64,000 bases of DNA from Neonectria sp. B-13 (GCA_002682825.1 NOKP01000023.1:186001-250000); one strand, 5' to 3'; shown: positions 44,264 to 57,157, counted from the stretch's first letter. The notes: generated from the sequence alone by a model not told the origin. Made by a program: numbers and translations.

Positions 44264-47200
44264 TTAAATCATGCCCCCAGGCATTCCATTTCCGGTCACG
44301 CTTGGAGGCATAGGCGGAGGAACCATTGGCTGTGGGGGACTGTTGCGAAGAGATCGTGCCCGGGAATTCAGCCCGTTTGCCTCGCTGGCGGCCTTTCGAA
44401 GCCGCTGTCGGTAAGCTACAGGGCCCTCGTCGTCACTGGCTCCGAATGCACCATGACCGCCACGTCCTTCGTCCGCGCTGACAGGGCTCATGGGCATACG
44501 GAGAACGCCCAATGTGCCTTCGTCCGGCCGGGCTACGTAATCAGCCATGATGTTGGTCTTCCGTCGCGGGTTGATTGGGGGCAGAGGCGGTGCAGCCATG
44601 CCGTTCTGGTGTGCTAGTCCACCTCGAGGTCCATCTCGCTGACCCATCGCACCGTGTGAAGCGGACGAAGGCATTTGCATATCAGGCATGTCTCTGTTTC
44701 GCATCATCCGCCTTGCCGAAGGATCCTGGTCCATATTTCCAGGATGTCCGCCAAAGGGGCGTTGAGAGTTGGGACCGGGATGACCGTAAGGCGAAGGGCC
44801 TCCATTCATGGGAGAAATCGGCGATGGTTGTCCGTGTTCGTAACCATAGTGAGGCGGCTGCATGTTCACGTTCGGTGAAGACTCACCAAACCGATTGAAG
44901 CGCCCAGGAGAAACACTACCGCTGGGATAGGGCTGGTTTGGCATATGCTGCGGTCTCAATGCCATGGGGCCTTGCCGGGGCATTCCGTTCGGACCAGGTC
45001 CAGAAGGCGAGCCCATCGGTGCGTAGAGATCATCGCGGGGGACTGAGCCGTTTCGAAGACGCGCCGGCCGGCTACCAGATCGGCCGCCACTGCTAGTTTC
45101 GGAACCACTCCTGTCACGCTCAGAAGGCGCACGAGACCCAGACCGAGAGCCGTTACCATTTCGTGACTCTTCGCTCGGCATACGGTTGTAGGAGATTGGT
45201 GGTGGTCTCCGCTCCTGGGATTGCTGACGGGAGGGAGGTCCTCGCATCGCAGGTGCCGGTTCTCGAGCTGGGGGGGGCCTTACGTTTTGGGGTGGAGGCG
45301 GCGGTGCATCCTGCGGTGCGTCCTGTGTTGCTTGATACCGTTGCTGAATCTCCAACTCCTTCATTCTCTGTAGTTCTCTACGGGCCTGTCGGAACGCCTT
45401 CAGGCCTGCGTGGACGTTGTCCTTGTCGGTTGAAGAGCGACCTTCATCTTCGTACATCTCGTCCGACTGTGACTGGTACTGTTCCTGCTTGTTCTGTTCA
45501 TCATTGCCCTCGAACGAGCCCGGTCGGGATGTGTATGCACTAGACGTTGAGGCAGGGCCACCAAGACCTAGAAGTTTCTTGGCCTTCGGTTGACTATGGT
45601 TATCCCGGTCACCTCGTGCCTTATCAGCCAAGGAGCCTCGGCTCGATTTCGCCTTGAGAATTCCCAGAGCGTTTTGTCGGGGTGGAGGGGGAAGTTCTGA
45701 AATAGGGGGAGGAGCCGGAGTGGAGCTTCCACTATCAGACTCGACGTACGAGGTCAGCCTTTCGCGAACTCGACGTGCGCCATCAGCAAGGTGTCGAGCG
45801 AAATCATCTGTATCCTTCTCTTGGTCCGGATCAATCTTGGAGCCGTGGGCAGAGGCCGGAGCTTGAGAGCCGCGTTCCTGTGGGTCCATCGACGACTTGG
45901 ATCTCGTTGGGCTAGGTAGGTCGCTATCCATCGACATTTCCACACCCCTCTCGATTGATTCCCAAGGGTTCGACTTCATGGACTGGAAGCTTTGTATGTC
46001 ACTACGCTCTGGGGGGAATCGCGAGGCGAGGTCGGAATCATTCGGTGCGCTACCGTAGTTGGACGATGCGTTGCTGTCCTGCCGTAAATGCGCGCGAACC
46101 ATGCCACTCAAGCCTCCTGTGGCAGGTCCCAAGGTCGGCGAGTCTTCGGGAGACTCCTCATTCTTTGGGTCGTCAAGCTTTGTCTCAAATATCAAAGGCG
46201 TGGGAACAGCGGATTTCCTGAATGCCGGATGTTCGTTGTCGGCAGGCCGCTCAACAGTGAGTTGTGGTGGTGTGGGTAGCACGTCAGGTCGCGTAGGGAT
46301 GGTCAGAGACGGCTGGTCATCGTCATCGTCATCGAAGAAAGTCGAAGTCTGAGCTTCTTCCTGAACTGCAGGCTTGGTTTTGAAGGAAGAAGAGTCGTGC
46401 TTCTCAAAAGGTGGCCGGTGAGTTGAGGAAGATCGAGACCGACTGGAGGGTGCCGACACGTTCGATTCCGGTCGGAAGAAGTTGGTGGGGGTCTCACGGC
46501 CTTGCTGGAGTTGCATTTGGCGTTGTGCGTATCTCGAGTCATCGTAATGCGACGACTTGTTTAAACCACTCGTGGCTGCCGACTTATTTCTCTCTGAGAA
46601 CTGAGCTGAAATGGCTTGCGGTTCTCCAGTCTCGCTGATCGGAGGACTAAGAGGGGGGGTAGCACCAAAGGAAGCTCGTTCCTGCAAAGGAGGGAATTTG
46701 TTATGAGCATCCACCGGGCTCGTCTGGGATGAGATGGTGGCAGGAGGGCTGAAGGATCGCAGATTGGGAGCACTAGCCTTGTTGTGGATCGACCGAGTAT
46801 GGGCAAATCGCTCACTGAAGGTCGCGCTGGCGGGTGACGGGACAGTTGGGGTGAGATCTGGCGTTCGGTTGCCAAAGTTTCGTTGCCTGGAGAGGGTATC
46901 AATCCTCGAAAGGGACGACGTTTGTTGGTTGTGGAGGTCCTGATTCAGGCCCTGTTCGTAAAGCCGACGTGTCCGCGTAACAGTCCGCTCAATTGGCGCA
47001 GTAGGGTTGGCCGCGGCCGTAGCGGATTGCCAGTCCTTGACTGATGCAGTGGGTTGTGATGAGGTGGTGGAGGTGGCAGCCGTGGAATTGCGAGCTGCTG
47101 AAGGAACCGATGAGGTTGTTGAGCTTGTCTCCCGTCGTCTGTTGTACTCGGACTGAGGGGGTGACTCAGGTCGGGGAGGCTCCAACTCTGGGGAATCGGC

Positions 47201-47833
47201 CTGGCGAGGCTCCTCCAAGGACTGCCTCTCTCTTTCAGCCTGCCGCCACTTCTGGAAAGAGGACTGGGACACATCGTCATCATAAAGTGCTCGCCCAGCC
47301 GTGGCCCCACTCTTGCCACCATTAGCAGCGATCTTGTAGATCTTCTGTCGTCCTCCAAATAGATTGTTTCCTTCAATCGGTTTGGAGCGACCCATCATGC
47401 TTCCCGAGGTCGAGTCAGCGTCATCTGACTGATAGGAGCTGTTACGAGCAAAGGGTGCGCGAATAGACTCGACTTCGGCTATATCGCTGAGTCCGCCACC
47501 AAATCCAAAGTCCATCAATCTTGATTGTCTCTTGGGGAATAGCACGCTATCATCGCTAGCCTTCCCAACCTTAGTGTTCGGGTCATCTTGCTCACGCAAC
47601 ATTGAAAAGCGTGCCGAAAGACCGGTCATCAAAAGACTGGTTCTGAAGTCATCTGTGGCGGGGAGAGCAGTGGCAAGATCGAGTTCCGGTTTGGGTTCTT
47701 CTTCGGGGGCCTTCCTGTTCTTTCCAAACATCTTAAATGGGCTGGACGACTCAGACTCCACTGATGGCCGGGGAGAAGCTGCAGCTGCCGCCAAGTCATC
47801 CTTGGTCTTCTTTCTGCCTCGGAAACGGTTCAT
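44264..47833 (-). CDS. Large intrinsically disordered fungal protein (1,189 aa)
   Basis: One uninterrupted frame encodes 1,189 aa from an ATG at 47833 (MNRFRGRKKTKDDLAAAAAS). The best-ordered part is N-terminal: DDFRTSLLMTGLSARFSMLR, DDSVLFPKRQSRLMDFGFGG and LFGGRQKIYKIAANGG. These blocks look conserved and may be docking motifs. Most of the rest is Ser/Pro/Arg/Gln-rich with many SPxR and RSxS sites. A charged helix at about 810-850 (HAGLKAFRQARRELQRMKEL) may be a short coiled coil. The C-terminal part is Gly/Pro/Met-rich, then has TNIMADYVARPDEGTLGVLR and AYRQRLRKAASEANGL, again looking conserved. I know no function. The pattern fits a phospho-regulated scaffold at the cell cortex or cytoskeleton, which is inference only. 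Confidence 0.85.
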   Translation of the reverse strand: MNRFRGRKKTKDDLAAAAASPRPSVESESSSPFKMFGKNRKAPEEEPKPELDLATALPATDDFRTSLLMTGLSARFSMLREQDDPNTKVGKASDDSVLFPKRQSRLMDFGFGGGLSDIAEVESIRAPFARNSSYQSDDADSTSGSMMGRSKPIEGNNLFGGRQKIYKIAANGGKSGATAGRALYDDDVSQSSFQKWRQAERERQSLEEPRQADSPELEPPRPESPPQSEYNRRRETSSTTSSVPSAARNSTAATSTTSSQPTASVKDWQSATAAANPTAPIERTVTRTRRLYEQGLNQDLHNQQTSSLSRIDTLSRQRNFGNRTPDLTPTVPSPASATFSERFAHTRSIHNKASAPNLRSFSPPATISSQTSPVDAHNKFPPLQERASFGATPPLSPPISETGEPQAISAQFSERNKSAATSGLNKSSHYDDSRYAQRQMQLQQGRETPTNFFRPESNVSAPSSRSRSSSTHRPPFEKHDSSSFKTKPAVQEEAQTSTFFDDDDDDQPSLTIPTRPDVLPTPPQLTVERPADNEHPAFRKSAVPTPLIFETKLDDPKNEESPEDSPTLGPATGGLSGMVRAHLRQDSNASSNYGSAPNDSDLASRFPPERSDIQSFQSMKSNPWESIERGVEMSMDSDLPSPTRSKSSMDPQERGSQAPASAHGSKIDPDQEKDTDDFARHLADGARRVRERLTSYVESDSGSSTPAPPPISELPPPPRQNALGILKAKSSRGSLADKARGDRDNHSQPKAKKLLGLGGPASTSSAYTSRPGSFEGNDEQNKQEQYQSQSDEMYEDEGRSSTDKDNVHAGLKAFRQARRELQRMKELEIQQRYQATQDAPQDAPPPPPQNVRPPPAREPAPAMRGPPSRQQSQERRPPPISYNRMPSEESRNGNGSRSGSRAPSERDRSGSETSSGGRSGSRPARLRNGSVPRDDLYAPMGSPSGPGPNGMPRQGPMALRPQHMPNQPYPSGSVSPGRFNRFGESSPNVNMQPPHYGYEHGQPSPISPMNGGPSPYGHPGPNSQRPFGGHPGNMDQDPSARRMMRNRDMPDMQMPSSASHGAMGQRDGPRGGLAHQNGMAAPPLPPINPRRKTNIMADYVARPDEGTLGVLRMPMSPVSADEGRGGHGAFGASDDEGPVAYRQRLRKAASEANGLNSRARSLRNSPPQPMVPPPMPPSVTGNGMPGGMI

Positions 47834-50800
47834 GTTGACGGTTTGGGTTCGGGCGGTGAGCGGGTATTTGTGCTTTGCGAAATTGTTAAAGTTGGTCGAT
47901 TTACAGATGGTGCTCTTCTTTCGTTAATTCATCAGGTTGTTGAATGAACCGGGGATGATGCGAGACCGGTATAGTATGGTAGAGCTGCAACAATTTTAGG
48001 TCAGCTCATGTTCAATATTCAACCAGTTCCTTCATCAAAGCATCTGATCTAGGGTTAAGATTGACATCTCTTCCCAGGCTTCCATGTGCAGATCAGGTAT
48101 GGGTGGATGTCATACCTGGACGTATTGCTTGATATCGACTCAAATCGATTCCGCAAAGGGACACAGGTCCGTGGTCCTCAAGTCGGCATGAAGGCTTGTG
48201 CACTCGTCGATCTGGTTGTAAGAGAAAACAACAGTCAGGAGTAACGCAGAGCACGCGCGGCGGCAGGGACGTGTACTCGAGGGGACGAGCGGTTGTTGAT
48301 AAGGGATTGAGGGGGTCGTCGGCGTGGGTCGTCTTCGAGCGGATTCGTGTAGCACCCGTGGGATGATGCTTTGGTTTGCTGCAAGCCGAGGACGGGAAGC
48401 TGCAGGGGACGGACGCAACGGGTCGGGCGATGTACCAGAAAAGGGAAAGATGGAGTCGAGTTTGGCGGGTGAGGATGCGTGTCTTAGAGTCGGGGGATGA
48501 GGGACAGCGCAAGGTTGGCGGGCGGTGTTTGCTGGTTTTGCTGGTGTGCAGATCTGAAGGGAGAGAAAGGTGTGTGTGAGGGTAAGATGAAGATACCGAG
48601 GGAGTGGAAGGTGAGGGGGTTAAAGGGGAAAGATGCTTTGTTTGATCTGGCCGGCAGTGAAGACTTTGTGGTCAGTGGCCAGGTTATCGGAGGAAGCCAG
48701 GTCACTTCAAGAGGAGAAAGAAAGAGGAAACCAGAATCAAAATCGGAATCAGGCCCTCGGAAACTGGAGACGGGCGACTTGGTGAATGGTGACTGATGAG
48801 AATGGGGAAAAAGAGGAGAGGCACGAGCGAAAGAATGGAACGGGAACGCTGAACAGACCCCGGCTAGACCAACCAAACCGGCCAGGGTTCTGACGGGATG
48901 AGAAATTGGCGACGACGATGAAGGGGGAATTGGATTGACAAGGCCACTAGGAGAAGCGCTATGAGTGCGAGGCAGAGGACGGAGGACATGGATAGAGGGG
49001 GGGTTGTGGATTGAATTGGCAGGGGGTGTGCGTGGTTCCAGGGGTACTATACGCTAGGGCCCGACGAGGACTAGACCAGGACGCCGTCCAGAGGTACGTA
49101 CCATCTCCCTCTTTTCCTGTCCGTTCAAGTTGCTTTCCTCTTCGCTCCTTTGCTCCTTCCTCCGGTAGGGATGCCGCAGTTCAAGGCTGCAGGTCAAGTA
49201 GACCGTACCTTGGATCCCCTGTATGCCTTGCCTCAGGTAAAGTATTAGATACGGGACACAGGCGAGACAGACTCGACAGCGGACAAAAGCACGGAAAATA
49301 CGTACCGAGGACTTCAGCTATCCCGTCCCGTCGATAGTAGGAGACTGTACCCAGACAAGGCACGGTTTATACATCGGTGCAACGGCAGCATCCAGCGATT
49401 GGCGATTGTGCTCCATCCTGTTATTCTTTTTCATGGCTCCTGCTCTCTACCCTACTGGCTGATATGATCCTTCCATGCCTACACCCTTCCATCCTTCCAT
49501 CCATCCTCCATCCACCAGGAATCAGCCATCCATTCCTCCCTTTCCACCACTCGGACATCCGTGATTTGCGGATGGCACGATGGGTCATGGCGGACAGGGG
49601 TTTTCGTGGTGGGCAAGAGAAAAAATACACAGCGGGTGGGATGGGATGAACGGTACAGCTGCCGGGCGTCCCTGTGCCTGCTAGCTGCGGGGACGGCGGG
49701 GGCGTGACGCTAGGAACATTCAATCTCCAAGCACCGTAGGTACCTACCACGTACCTGGCTAGAGGGAGGAAGGAGCCTGAGGTCCACCGCCGCTGATGTG
49801 AGGGAAGGTGCCCACAGACAGACGACTGGGTTCACTGAGGACTCCCAGAACCCCTCAGTGGGCGGTAGCGGACGTCAACCAGCTCCCAGGGGAGTCCGAA
49901 GCTGGACTTTCAGGGCTCGCCGAAATCGCTTCAATGAGCCTGTGGCGTGGGCCCGACGGTCAGGCATCCACTAAACTGCCAGATGGAATTCAGCTCATCG
50001 GCACTGTTATGCAACAACTTGCATCCAACCATACAGAAGGGATCCTTGCCTGTCTGTACATTCGCAAAGGCAATGTTGATGCAGGAGGGCTTTCACCCAC
50101 TCACGTATGCATCATGAGCAAAGGCGACGACAAGTGGACGACAAGAAAGACGGGACGGGCGTCTTGTGTGTCGCGCCCGCGTCTGTGGCCGTCCCAGGCG
50201 ACGTATGAGCGTATGAAAGCCCAGGGGAACCCAGGCGCTCAGGGGGGGCGGCACGAAAGCATCATGACCTTACTTCTCACTCCTCCATCACCTCACAGCA
50301 AGCCGCCAGTCAAGGCCTCAAGGTGCCTAACCTGTTCACAAGGTGCGACTCGAGCTATGCGCGTCTCACCCAGAACAACAAATCTCAACCACTCAAGACA
50401 TTGCCACGGGCACTCCTTTCGCTCGCTCGCCGCGGGCCTCCCCATCTGGGCATGCTGTGCTCATTATCCTGTCTCCCTCCCCATTCGAAAGAGTTCTATG
50501 GAACCAGGCTCGCTCGCTTCAGGATGGAGCCGTCACCTGGTCGTCCCGGGACATGGACAAGCCCACGGCGGATGGGATTGAAAGTGCAGGAGCTTTGACA
50601 TACCTACCTACAGCTGCACAGCATACCTCCGATCTTCAAAGGTACAAGAAGCCTTGCTTTGTCACGGCAAGCAAAAAATACATCGGAACAGCAGTCCACG
50701 GCGATGCTGTTGTTGCTGCGACGGATATGAACCCCGACTGAATCCGAGGCGCCGGAGAAAACAGCAACCGAGGACCACACGCGCATGTAGGGTCCTCAGT

Positions 50801-53800
50801 CTACGACAACAGTTGCTGCAGCGCATGCACCGTTGCTTTTTCGATTGAAACTCATGACGTTGGTGGCCAAACAAGCCGTGCACATCAGTCCGGTCTCAGT
50901 CTCCCCTCTCCGTATCTAATTCTCGTCGCCATCATCCCGCTCGGTACATGGCGTTTGCCCGTGGCACCCATGAAGAAGAGAAGACGGCGAGATGGCCGAA
51001 GAGAGTGCACGGTTGGGCCGGGCTGAGTTAGGTTGTAAGTTACAGGTCGAAACCCTCTTGCAACCGACGGCCGTTGGAACGGCTACTGCAAGGGCGACGT
51101 TTGGGCACATTTGGCGCCATGCCATCCGTCCTCTAGCGCATCTACGGATCCTCATCCTAGCGGTTGTCGGAGCGTGGAGAGTGTGACGGAGCAAACTCTA
51201 AGCTCGAGTGAACCTCGAATGAGACGGGAAATCAGTTGCTGGTGTCTGAAGAGGGTTTGGCGACTGGCAGGGGACTGGATGCAAGTGCGATTCCTTGTTT
51301 GTTTGTCTGTCACCATTCTCATTCTCTCAACAGAATCCTGGACGCATTCGACCTGACTCTATTCGTACGAATCCATTGCATCTCAATGGCGGGCAGCGCG
51401 GTTAAGAAGACGCCCAGGTTTGATTTCCGGGCGGCCCTTCGTCATCAAAGTGTAATCTAGGATGCGCCCATCCGGCGTCGCATGCAGGTGCCGTCGCCAT
51501 CATAACAGCCTCCCGATCCCGGGAGAGGCGTTGGAGTTTGTGAGCTTCCCCATTCCGTCAGCTGTTTGGTGCAGCCTCGTGCCGGTACATCTGCCCATCT
51601 AATCCGTCTGTCCATCCACCACAAAGTCCTCATTAATCCTCTAATCTATTCGACCACCACTACTCTCCCCCGCCCCTATTCTTCCATTTCACCACATTCC
51701 AAGATATCGCCCCCTCCCTCGTATCCCCTGCTCATTCCCTAGATTTAGCGCCTCTAACGGGAAAAACGGTTCACCAACCGTTTCTCTCCCCCTCCGTTCT
51801 CCGCGTCGCATCTAAAACCTAACGTCAGTCATGACGCCGCCCGTCCTCGCCACTGGCTCTGCCCTCCGTTCGCCACGCATTGGCCCCCAGCGGCTTCTAA
51901 GTGTCCCGGTCCCTGTCCGCATCCCCCACCTGTTAAGGCTCACGGACGAGTGATGTTGTAAATCTTCACGTCCTGTCAGTAGCTCTCTTTTGTTTTTCCA
52001 GTTGCGTCTTTGCCGTCCGCCTCTTGCATTTCAGCTCGGTTGGGGTAAAAGCTGCAAGAGAGCGCACCTTAGCCATCGCATTATGCCCGTGGAAATGCAT
52101 CTTTTTTTTTTAATGCAATGCGCGCCTTGCTTGTGCATCCGAGATCCTTTGTCAATTCGGCTTTTTTTCTTTTTTTCATGTCATCAAACGTCTAGCCAGC
52201 AGGCTACAGCGCCTACAGCGTTGGTCTAACTGAGCACAGCCGATCTTTGCACTTTCTAGCCATGGCTCCAGCGGCTAATAGCAGCACGCGGTCATAGAGC
52301 GCTGGACGGGATTACGGATTACGTTGGTACGGATCATGAATGCTTTAGTGAGTCAAAGGGACTCATGAGACACAGGGCACGGGGCTTTGGTTGGTTGTTG
52401 TTTGTTAGTTCTCATCCCAGACAACATTCGCGCAAGTTAGCTCCTCATGACGTCCTTTTTTGTAGTTGCGTCCTTGTCTCTAGAGGCTGAAGACAGGAAA
52501 TGGGATGGCAAGAGAGTTTCCCCGGGACGTTTCGGCAGCATTGCGCACAGATTGCCTTGGCCCCCTAATTACTCATCAACTCTCAAACCGCCCGTCAGCA
52601 TTCCGCCGTTGTTCTCACCGTTCGGTTCTCTATCGTTTGTGGCAATCATTATGTCGTCACAACTCACACAAGCCCTGCTCTGCTGAAGTTCCATCAATCC
52701 AAGCCCCTATCCCGGTAGGCCTGGGCTCGGCCCGCAACTGGCGAATGCACTCCATATCACTCCGGTGCTACCTACGAGAAACGGAGGCCAATCCAGCCCC
52801 CCTCTGAGCGCTGAGCTTCAAGCCTCACTCCCCTCTGCACATGCCGCGCGTTCGCCAGAAAGCGTAACTCAATTCTTCCAGGGGGGGGTCCAAGGCATGT
52901 GCTCGTAGCACGTTTTCGTACGAATAGTCAGTCTGGCTGCCCATCTCTTTTCCACCATCAACGCCACGGCCAGAGTGCCACTTCAAGCTCTGTCTCTACC
53001 TCTGCCACAACACTTCACTCCAATCATCGGCCACTGTAGCAATTAAAGACCAATCCTGGCTCTCGGGGGCGTTTTTTGCGTGGTCTGTTCTGGCCTGCTC
53101 TGGCCCGCTCCCTGTCGCTAGACAGGCCCCCCTCTGCGGCATCTCTGGTAGGCCTTCCGAAGACCAATCAAAAACCTGTGCCTGGCGCGTTTCCCCTTGC
53201 GAGGTAGTGGCCCCTGAGCCACATTTTCTTAGCTGCAGCAGAGGCGAGCTCGGAGAGGAAAGGGGCGTGCCAGTAGCACCTTCCTCTGGCCTGGTCTGGT
53301 TGGCCGGCCTGGGGAAAGAAGCAAGAAAGAAGGAAGGTGGGTGACATCGTGGAATCGGATCTGCCAGTGCCAGACTGGGCCATCTCCCATCCGTCCATCA
53401 CACGATCATCAGCCATCTTCGCCCAGTCGCCCGCCAGCAAACCATTTGCTCGCGACCAATTCTGACTTTGCGCGAAGGCCACTTGGCTATGTCTCCGAGC
53501 TGAGACCCTAGCCAGGTCGTTGATGAGAGCTTCAGTTGTTGTTAATATCCTCCCTCTACGAAGCATGCTGCCACTTCCTTTCGGCTAGCAGCCCGCCGTC
53601 GCGGAGCCAAGGGCTATTGGGACGCTAACTCTTCGGTTTCCACCCCGAGAGTCGTTCCCCCGAGAGTCGTCCCCCGACAGCCTGAACGATGCTGTAAATT
53701 TTTATGTTTATTCATTTTTCTTATTCCTTCCCATACCAATGATCATCCAACTCCACTTTGGCTCGCCCTTGGGCTTCCTGCGTAATGGTGAAATTCCTCT

Positions 53801-56288
53801 AGCCTCATCTCGTTCGGCTGGAACATGCCCCCGGTTTCTCACCCAACACACCGGGACCCTATAATGGCTCGCCTCGTCTCGTACAGTATCAACCGATATG
53901 ATGATGGGCGCCGTCGCCCCTGTCGGCTTTTGCACTTTACCAGAGCCTTGCTCGAGGCTTGCCCGACAGCGGCTGACAATGGATGGTTCCAGCCGGATTC
54001 CCCATTCCTACGGCTCAATATCCAGTCTTCGGTCTTCCCCAGTCCCCGGGCCACCAGTCCATCACTCAGGCCTCGCTGTGGCCCCGACTCTCCGGTGGTA
54101 GCGGTGCGAATCATCTAATCCATGGCTGTGCCCAGCGCTGTGTTCACGCCATGGTCCGACGGGCTCCTGCTCTGACAGCCCGTCATCAGTCTGCGACACC
54201 CGTGCCGTGCAAGGTTGCGGTTCGTCTTGTCCGGTGCCTTACATTGACGTTGTTGAGCCTCATGACATACCTAGCGCAAATGCTCATTTGGGTCGAGACC
54301 GCGCTGGCACAGTTATGCCGGCTCATCTCGTCTTTCCTGGCACATTGATCCTCATCTGCTCCGCCCGAGGGTTCGGTTTCTGGTGAAGCGGTTTACTGAG
54401 ACTACCGGGTCGAACCTGGGCGCCCGGAAGCCTGAGAGCCTGAGAGCCCTGCGGTAATCAAACGTTCGCCCTCCCCGACGTCGAGTTGACGGCACGCCAT
54501 CGGCACTGGCCAGTCTTGGTCGGCTTTCACCACATGCAGCACGGCCTTCCTGGTATTTTTCTGCCTTGTCTTTACCATCACTGCAGGCAGCGTCAGCCCT
54601 TTCACGGCCAGTTGGGATCGTCGACCCGGCACACTGGCTCCCACCCCTCCCCTGCAAGCACTAATCGGTCTGCATGAGCACCAATCTCCGCTCCGAGCAT
54701 TCATCCCATCTGGCCTCGTGATCCCTCTCCAGCTTTGCAAGTTTGGAACCAAGTCGACTGGTCCGCGGGAGCTATCTAAACCATGTTGGCGCACAAGCCT
54801 TTGCGTCTTCTCACCATGTCGATGTTTGCACGCGACGTCACGACTGTTCGCCAACACTAGCCGTCGTCCCCAGTCCGCCAATCTTGCTCTTTTCCGCTAC
54901 AGCGGTAACCACCCGCCTAGTTCAGTCTCACTACCAACGCGGGGTCAACTACGGCCAGTTGCTGTCAATAAACATTCTGCCCAAGAGGCGCGACGCGACG
55001 CGGGGTCAAGAGATTACGTCCTGCCTTGGTGTGTTGGGTGGAATGGACATGTGGATTGGGTGATACAGTGTCTTTGCCTCGACCCTCCACGAGTCTTACG
55101 GAACCCAGGAACACCTCCCGCCGCCCACAATCGCAAAGAGCTTGCGAGAAGGTGAGATCATCTTGCTCGTGAGAGCCTAATTCTTGCACATGTCACAGAA
55201 TCATCCGCTCAAGGGGTCGGTTCTCTTCCTGTTGGCAAATTGATCTGCTCTAGCTCATCCTCCCTCGCCGCTCTCAAAGACACATCTTGCCCAACAGAGG
55301 CAAGAGCGGTAGCATGTGATGCCTGAATCCGCTTCGCGCACCATCACTCGGTGATTCATGAGTCTGATGCCAATATCATTACCGCCACGCAACGCCTACT
55401 CACGATCGGCAGTCCGGATTCTCATTACGACGTACAACTATTTTTGCCCCTCGACAGTTCCATCATGGTCCCACATCCCGAAAACGGGTACACCCGTGAT
55501 CGACTTGAGGCAAGGACTAGGGAATAGAGACGTCGATCCATCCGCCGTGTTATGGACTTCCAGATCCGCGGAGAAAACGTGCATTCTCTTTTCCCACCGC
55601 AGAATCGTATGGTGCTCAGAGTCTACAGAACTCTCCGAAAATGAACTTCAGTCCCTTGATCCTACTTCAAGCCCGGTGTTTAGCCTTGTATGGAAGGCCG
55701 AGATTACCTCCAAGCTCATCAAGCTGTAGATAACTCATGCGATGTGGCTGCACCTATTGACTCAAGTCATAACGCCATTGCGGAGAAGCAGGGAAGATAG
55801 CAGCTCTTCATTCATTTCAACCCAAGCCCTTCGTAGAAACAAGTGGCGTGATCTTTGATTTGATGCCGGATGCGAAATACGATACCCACAACAGCCTGGA
55901 TCTCGGCGGGGCGTACCATCAGTCAACCCAATTTCCCAACATTTGGTATCTCAAGACTTCCTAACACGATACATCAAGATCCGTATCCAAATGCATCGTA
56001 ACCGCCTGAATTCGGATCACAGTCAATATCATCGCCCTTAAGGTTGCTCGTCAAGTTGCTGTTCACGAATTACGATCTAACAATTACATCCACCAAAGTA
56101 ACGAAGCAAGGGTGTATGTATAGGTTAGGTAGGCTCGCAAAATACTCATCACTCTGAGATGTTTGAAAATGTTGCATGCTGTCAAGTATTACAAGTCGAC
56201 GATTGAAATTGAGTTAACATAGATATTTTGATGTTGGAAATAGTGAGCTACGGTATATAATACCCGTCCGTGTTTTACCAACCAATCT
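47834..56288. other. Gene desert of about 8.5 kb
   Basis: No frame here has a recognisable domain or consistent fungal splice structure. The left end is the promoter and leader of the disordered-protein gene. At about 51600-51830 a CT-rich tract like a fungal transcription start precedes an ATG at 51831 that opens only 40 codons. The longest frame (49808-50581) lacks an ATG at its start and looks like chance. Short repeats such as CCGAGAGTCGT (about 53645-53670) occur. It may hold long promoters, non-coding transcripts or decayed genes. Confidence 0.4.
56254..56260 (+). promoter_or_regulatory. TATA box upstream of the ART-like gene
   Basis: TATATAA stands about 30 bp before the expected transcription start and 35 bp before an ATG at 56289. 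This supports a short 5' leader for the gene beginning near 56.3 kb. Confidence 0.5.
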
Positions 56289-56391
56289 ATGATTAAAATT
56301 TTGTGTTACTGAGTAGTTACACAACCACGCTATTTATCAACCAGGTTACATGTACGTCTAATAATACTTTTTCTTTCTACTGCCCCCGAAG

Positions 56392-57011
56392 TGCGAGCCA
56401 CTGCCCCTGGCCACACGGTTCTCTACCGAGGAATGTTTCAAACAAACCTCAAGTTCATGTTCAACACAGAGGGACAGGTCGTGAGCTTATCCGGCCTCTT
56501 CTCCAATAGGCAAGGAGACTTCCACCCGAGAGGCGCGGCTTCTTATATGGCATTGGACTTTGAGGTTGCAAACAAGTACGCCTACTTTGCCAAGAGACGG
56601 GACTCGACCCAACTGGCTGTTATTGTGCGTCTGGAAATCCCCAACTCGGCGCTTGAAAGCATGGACGATACTCAGAAGGTTTCCGCCTTCTGGCCTTCGC
56701 AGGGCTGGAAACATTTGATCTGGAACTGCAGACGCGGGTTTCTGCTTCGGAATGAGTGGACCAAATTTGTGAACGCAACGCTAGCCATTGGGACGATCTG
56801 TGGCAAGCCCGACACAGTCATCCAAGACCTTCAGTCTCCAAACGATATCACCCACAACATGGTTCTTCAAGGTCCACGAGGAGATGCCATTCAGTATGTC
56901 TTCATTGGCTTACAGGGAGAGTATTTCCTCGAGAGATACATGTCCTCGAACCTTACTGTTCACCCAATGACCCGTCAGGTTGTGGAGGAGATGGAACAGG
57001 AGGAGATGTAA
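56392..57011 (+). CDS. Possible ADP-ribosyltransferase-fold protein (5' end uncertain)
   Basis: The open frame gives about 206 aa. The conserved part begins APGHTVLYRGMFQTNLKFMF, then SGLFSNRQGDFHPRGAASYM, ALDFEVANKYAYFAKRR and LAVIVRLEIP. The layout (YRG near the start, a glycine-rich turn, a helix of the type AxxYA, then a hydrophobic strand) resembles ADP-ribosyltransferase or PARP-like folds such as DUF3990, but catalytic residues cannot be assigned with confidence. The end is HPMTRQVVEEMEQEEM. I recall similar fungal proteins of unknown function. There is no ATG at the start of this frame: the sequence CCCCCGAAG at 56383-56391 looks like a splice acceptor. One model uses a mini-exon 56289-56304 (MIKIL) with a weak GTTACT donor. 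A 5'-truncated relic is the alternative. Confidence 0.6.
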
Positions 57012-57157
57012 ATATCAAAGGCTTGGGCCCTTGCCGTCTCTGTAATTTTAGGGATCGTTTGCTTTTATCTTAGCTCAGTCTGTCTCTATCCCAAATATCC
57101 CGACCACGGATAACACGTCTAATCATACTGCTCCCAAACAAACCCAAAAAGACATCT

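Noticed and set aside
49808..50581. 257-codon plus-strand frame
   Set aside because: It starts with GTG, shows no domain or fungal codon bias and sits in a region with many equal-sized chance frames.
54402..54881. 159-codon minus-strand frame
   Set aside because: No recognisable motif; overlapping frames on the plus strand are as long, which suggests chance in GC-balanced DNA.
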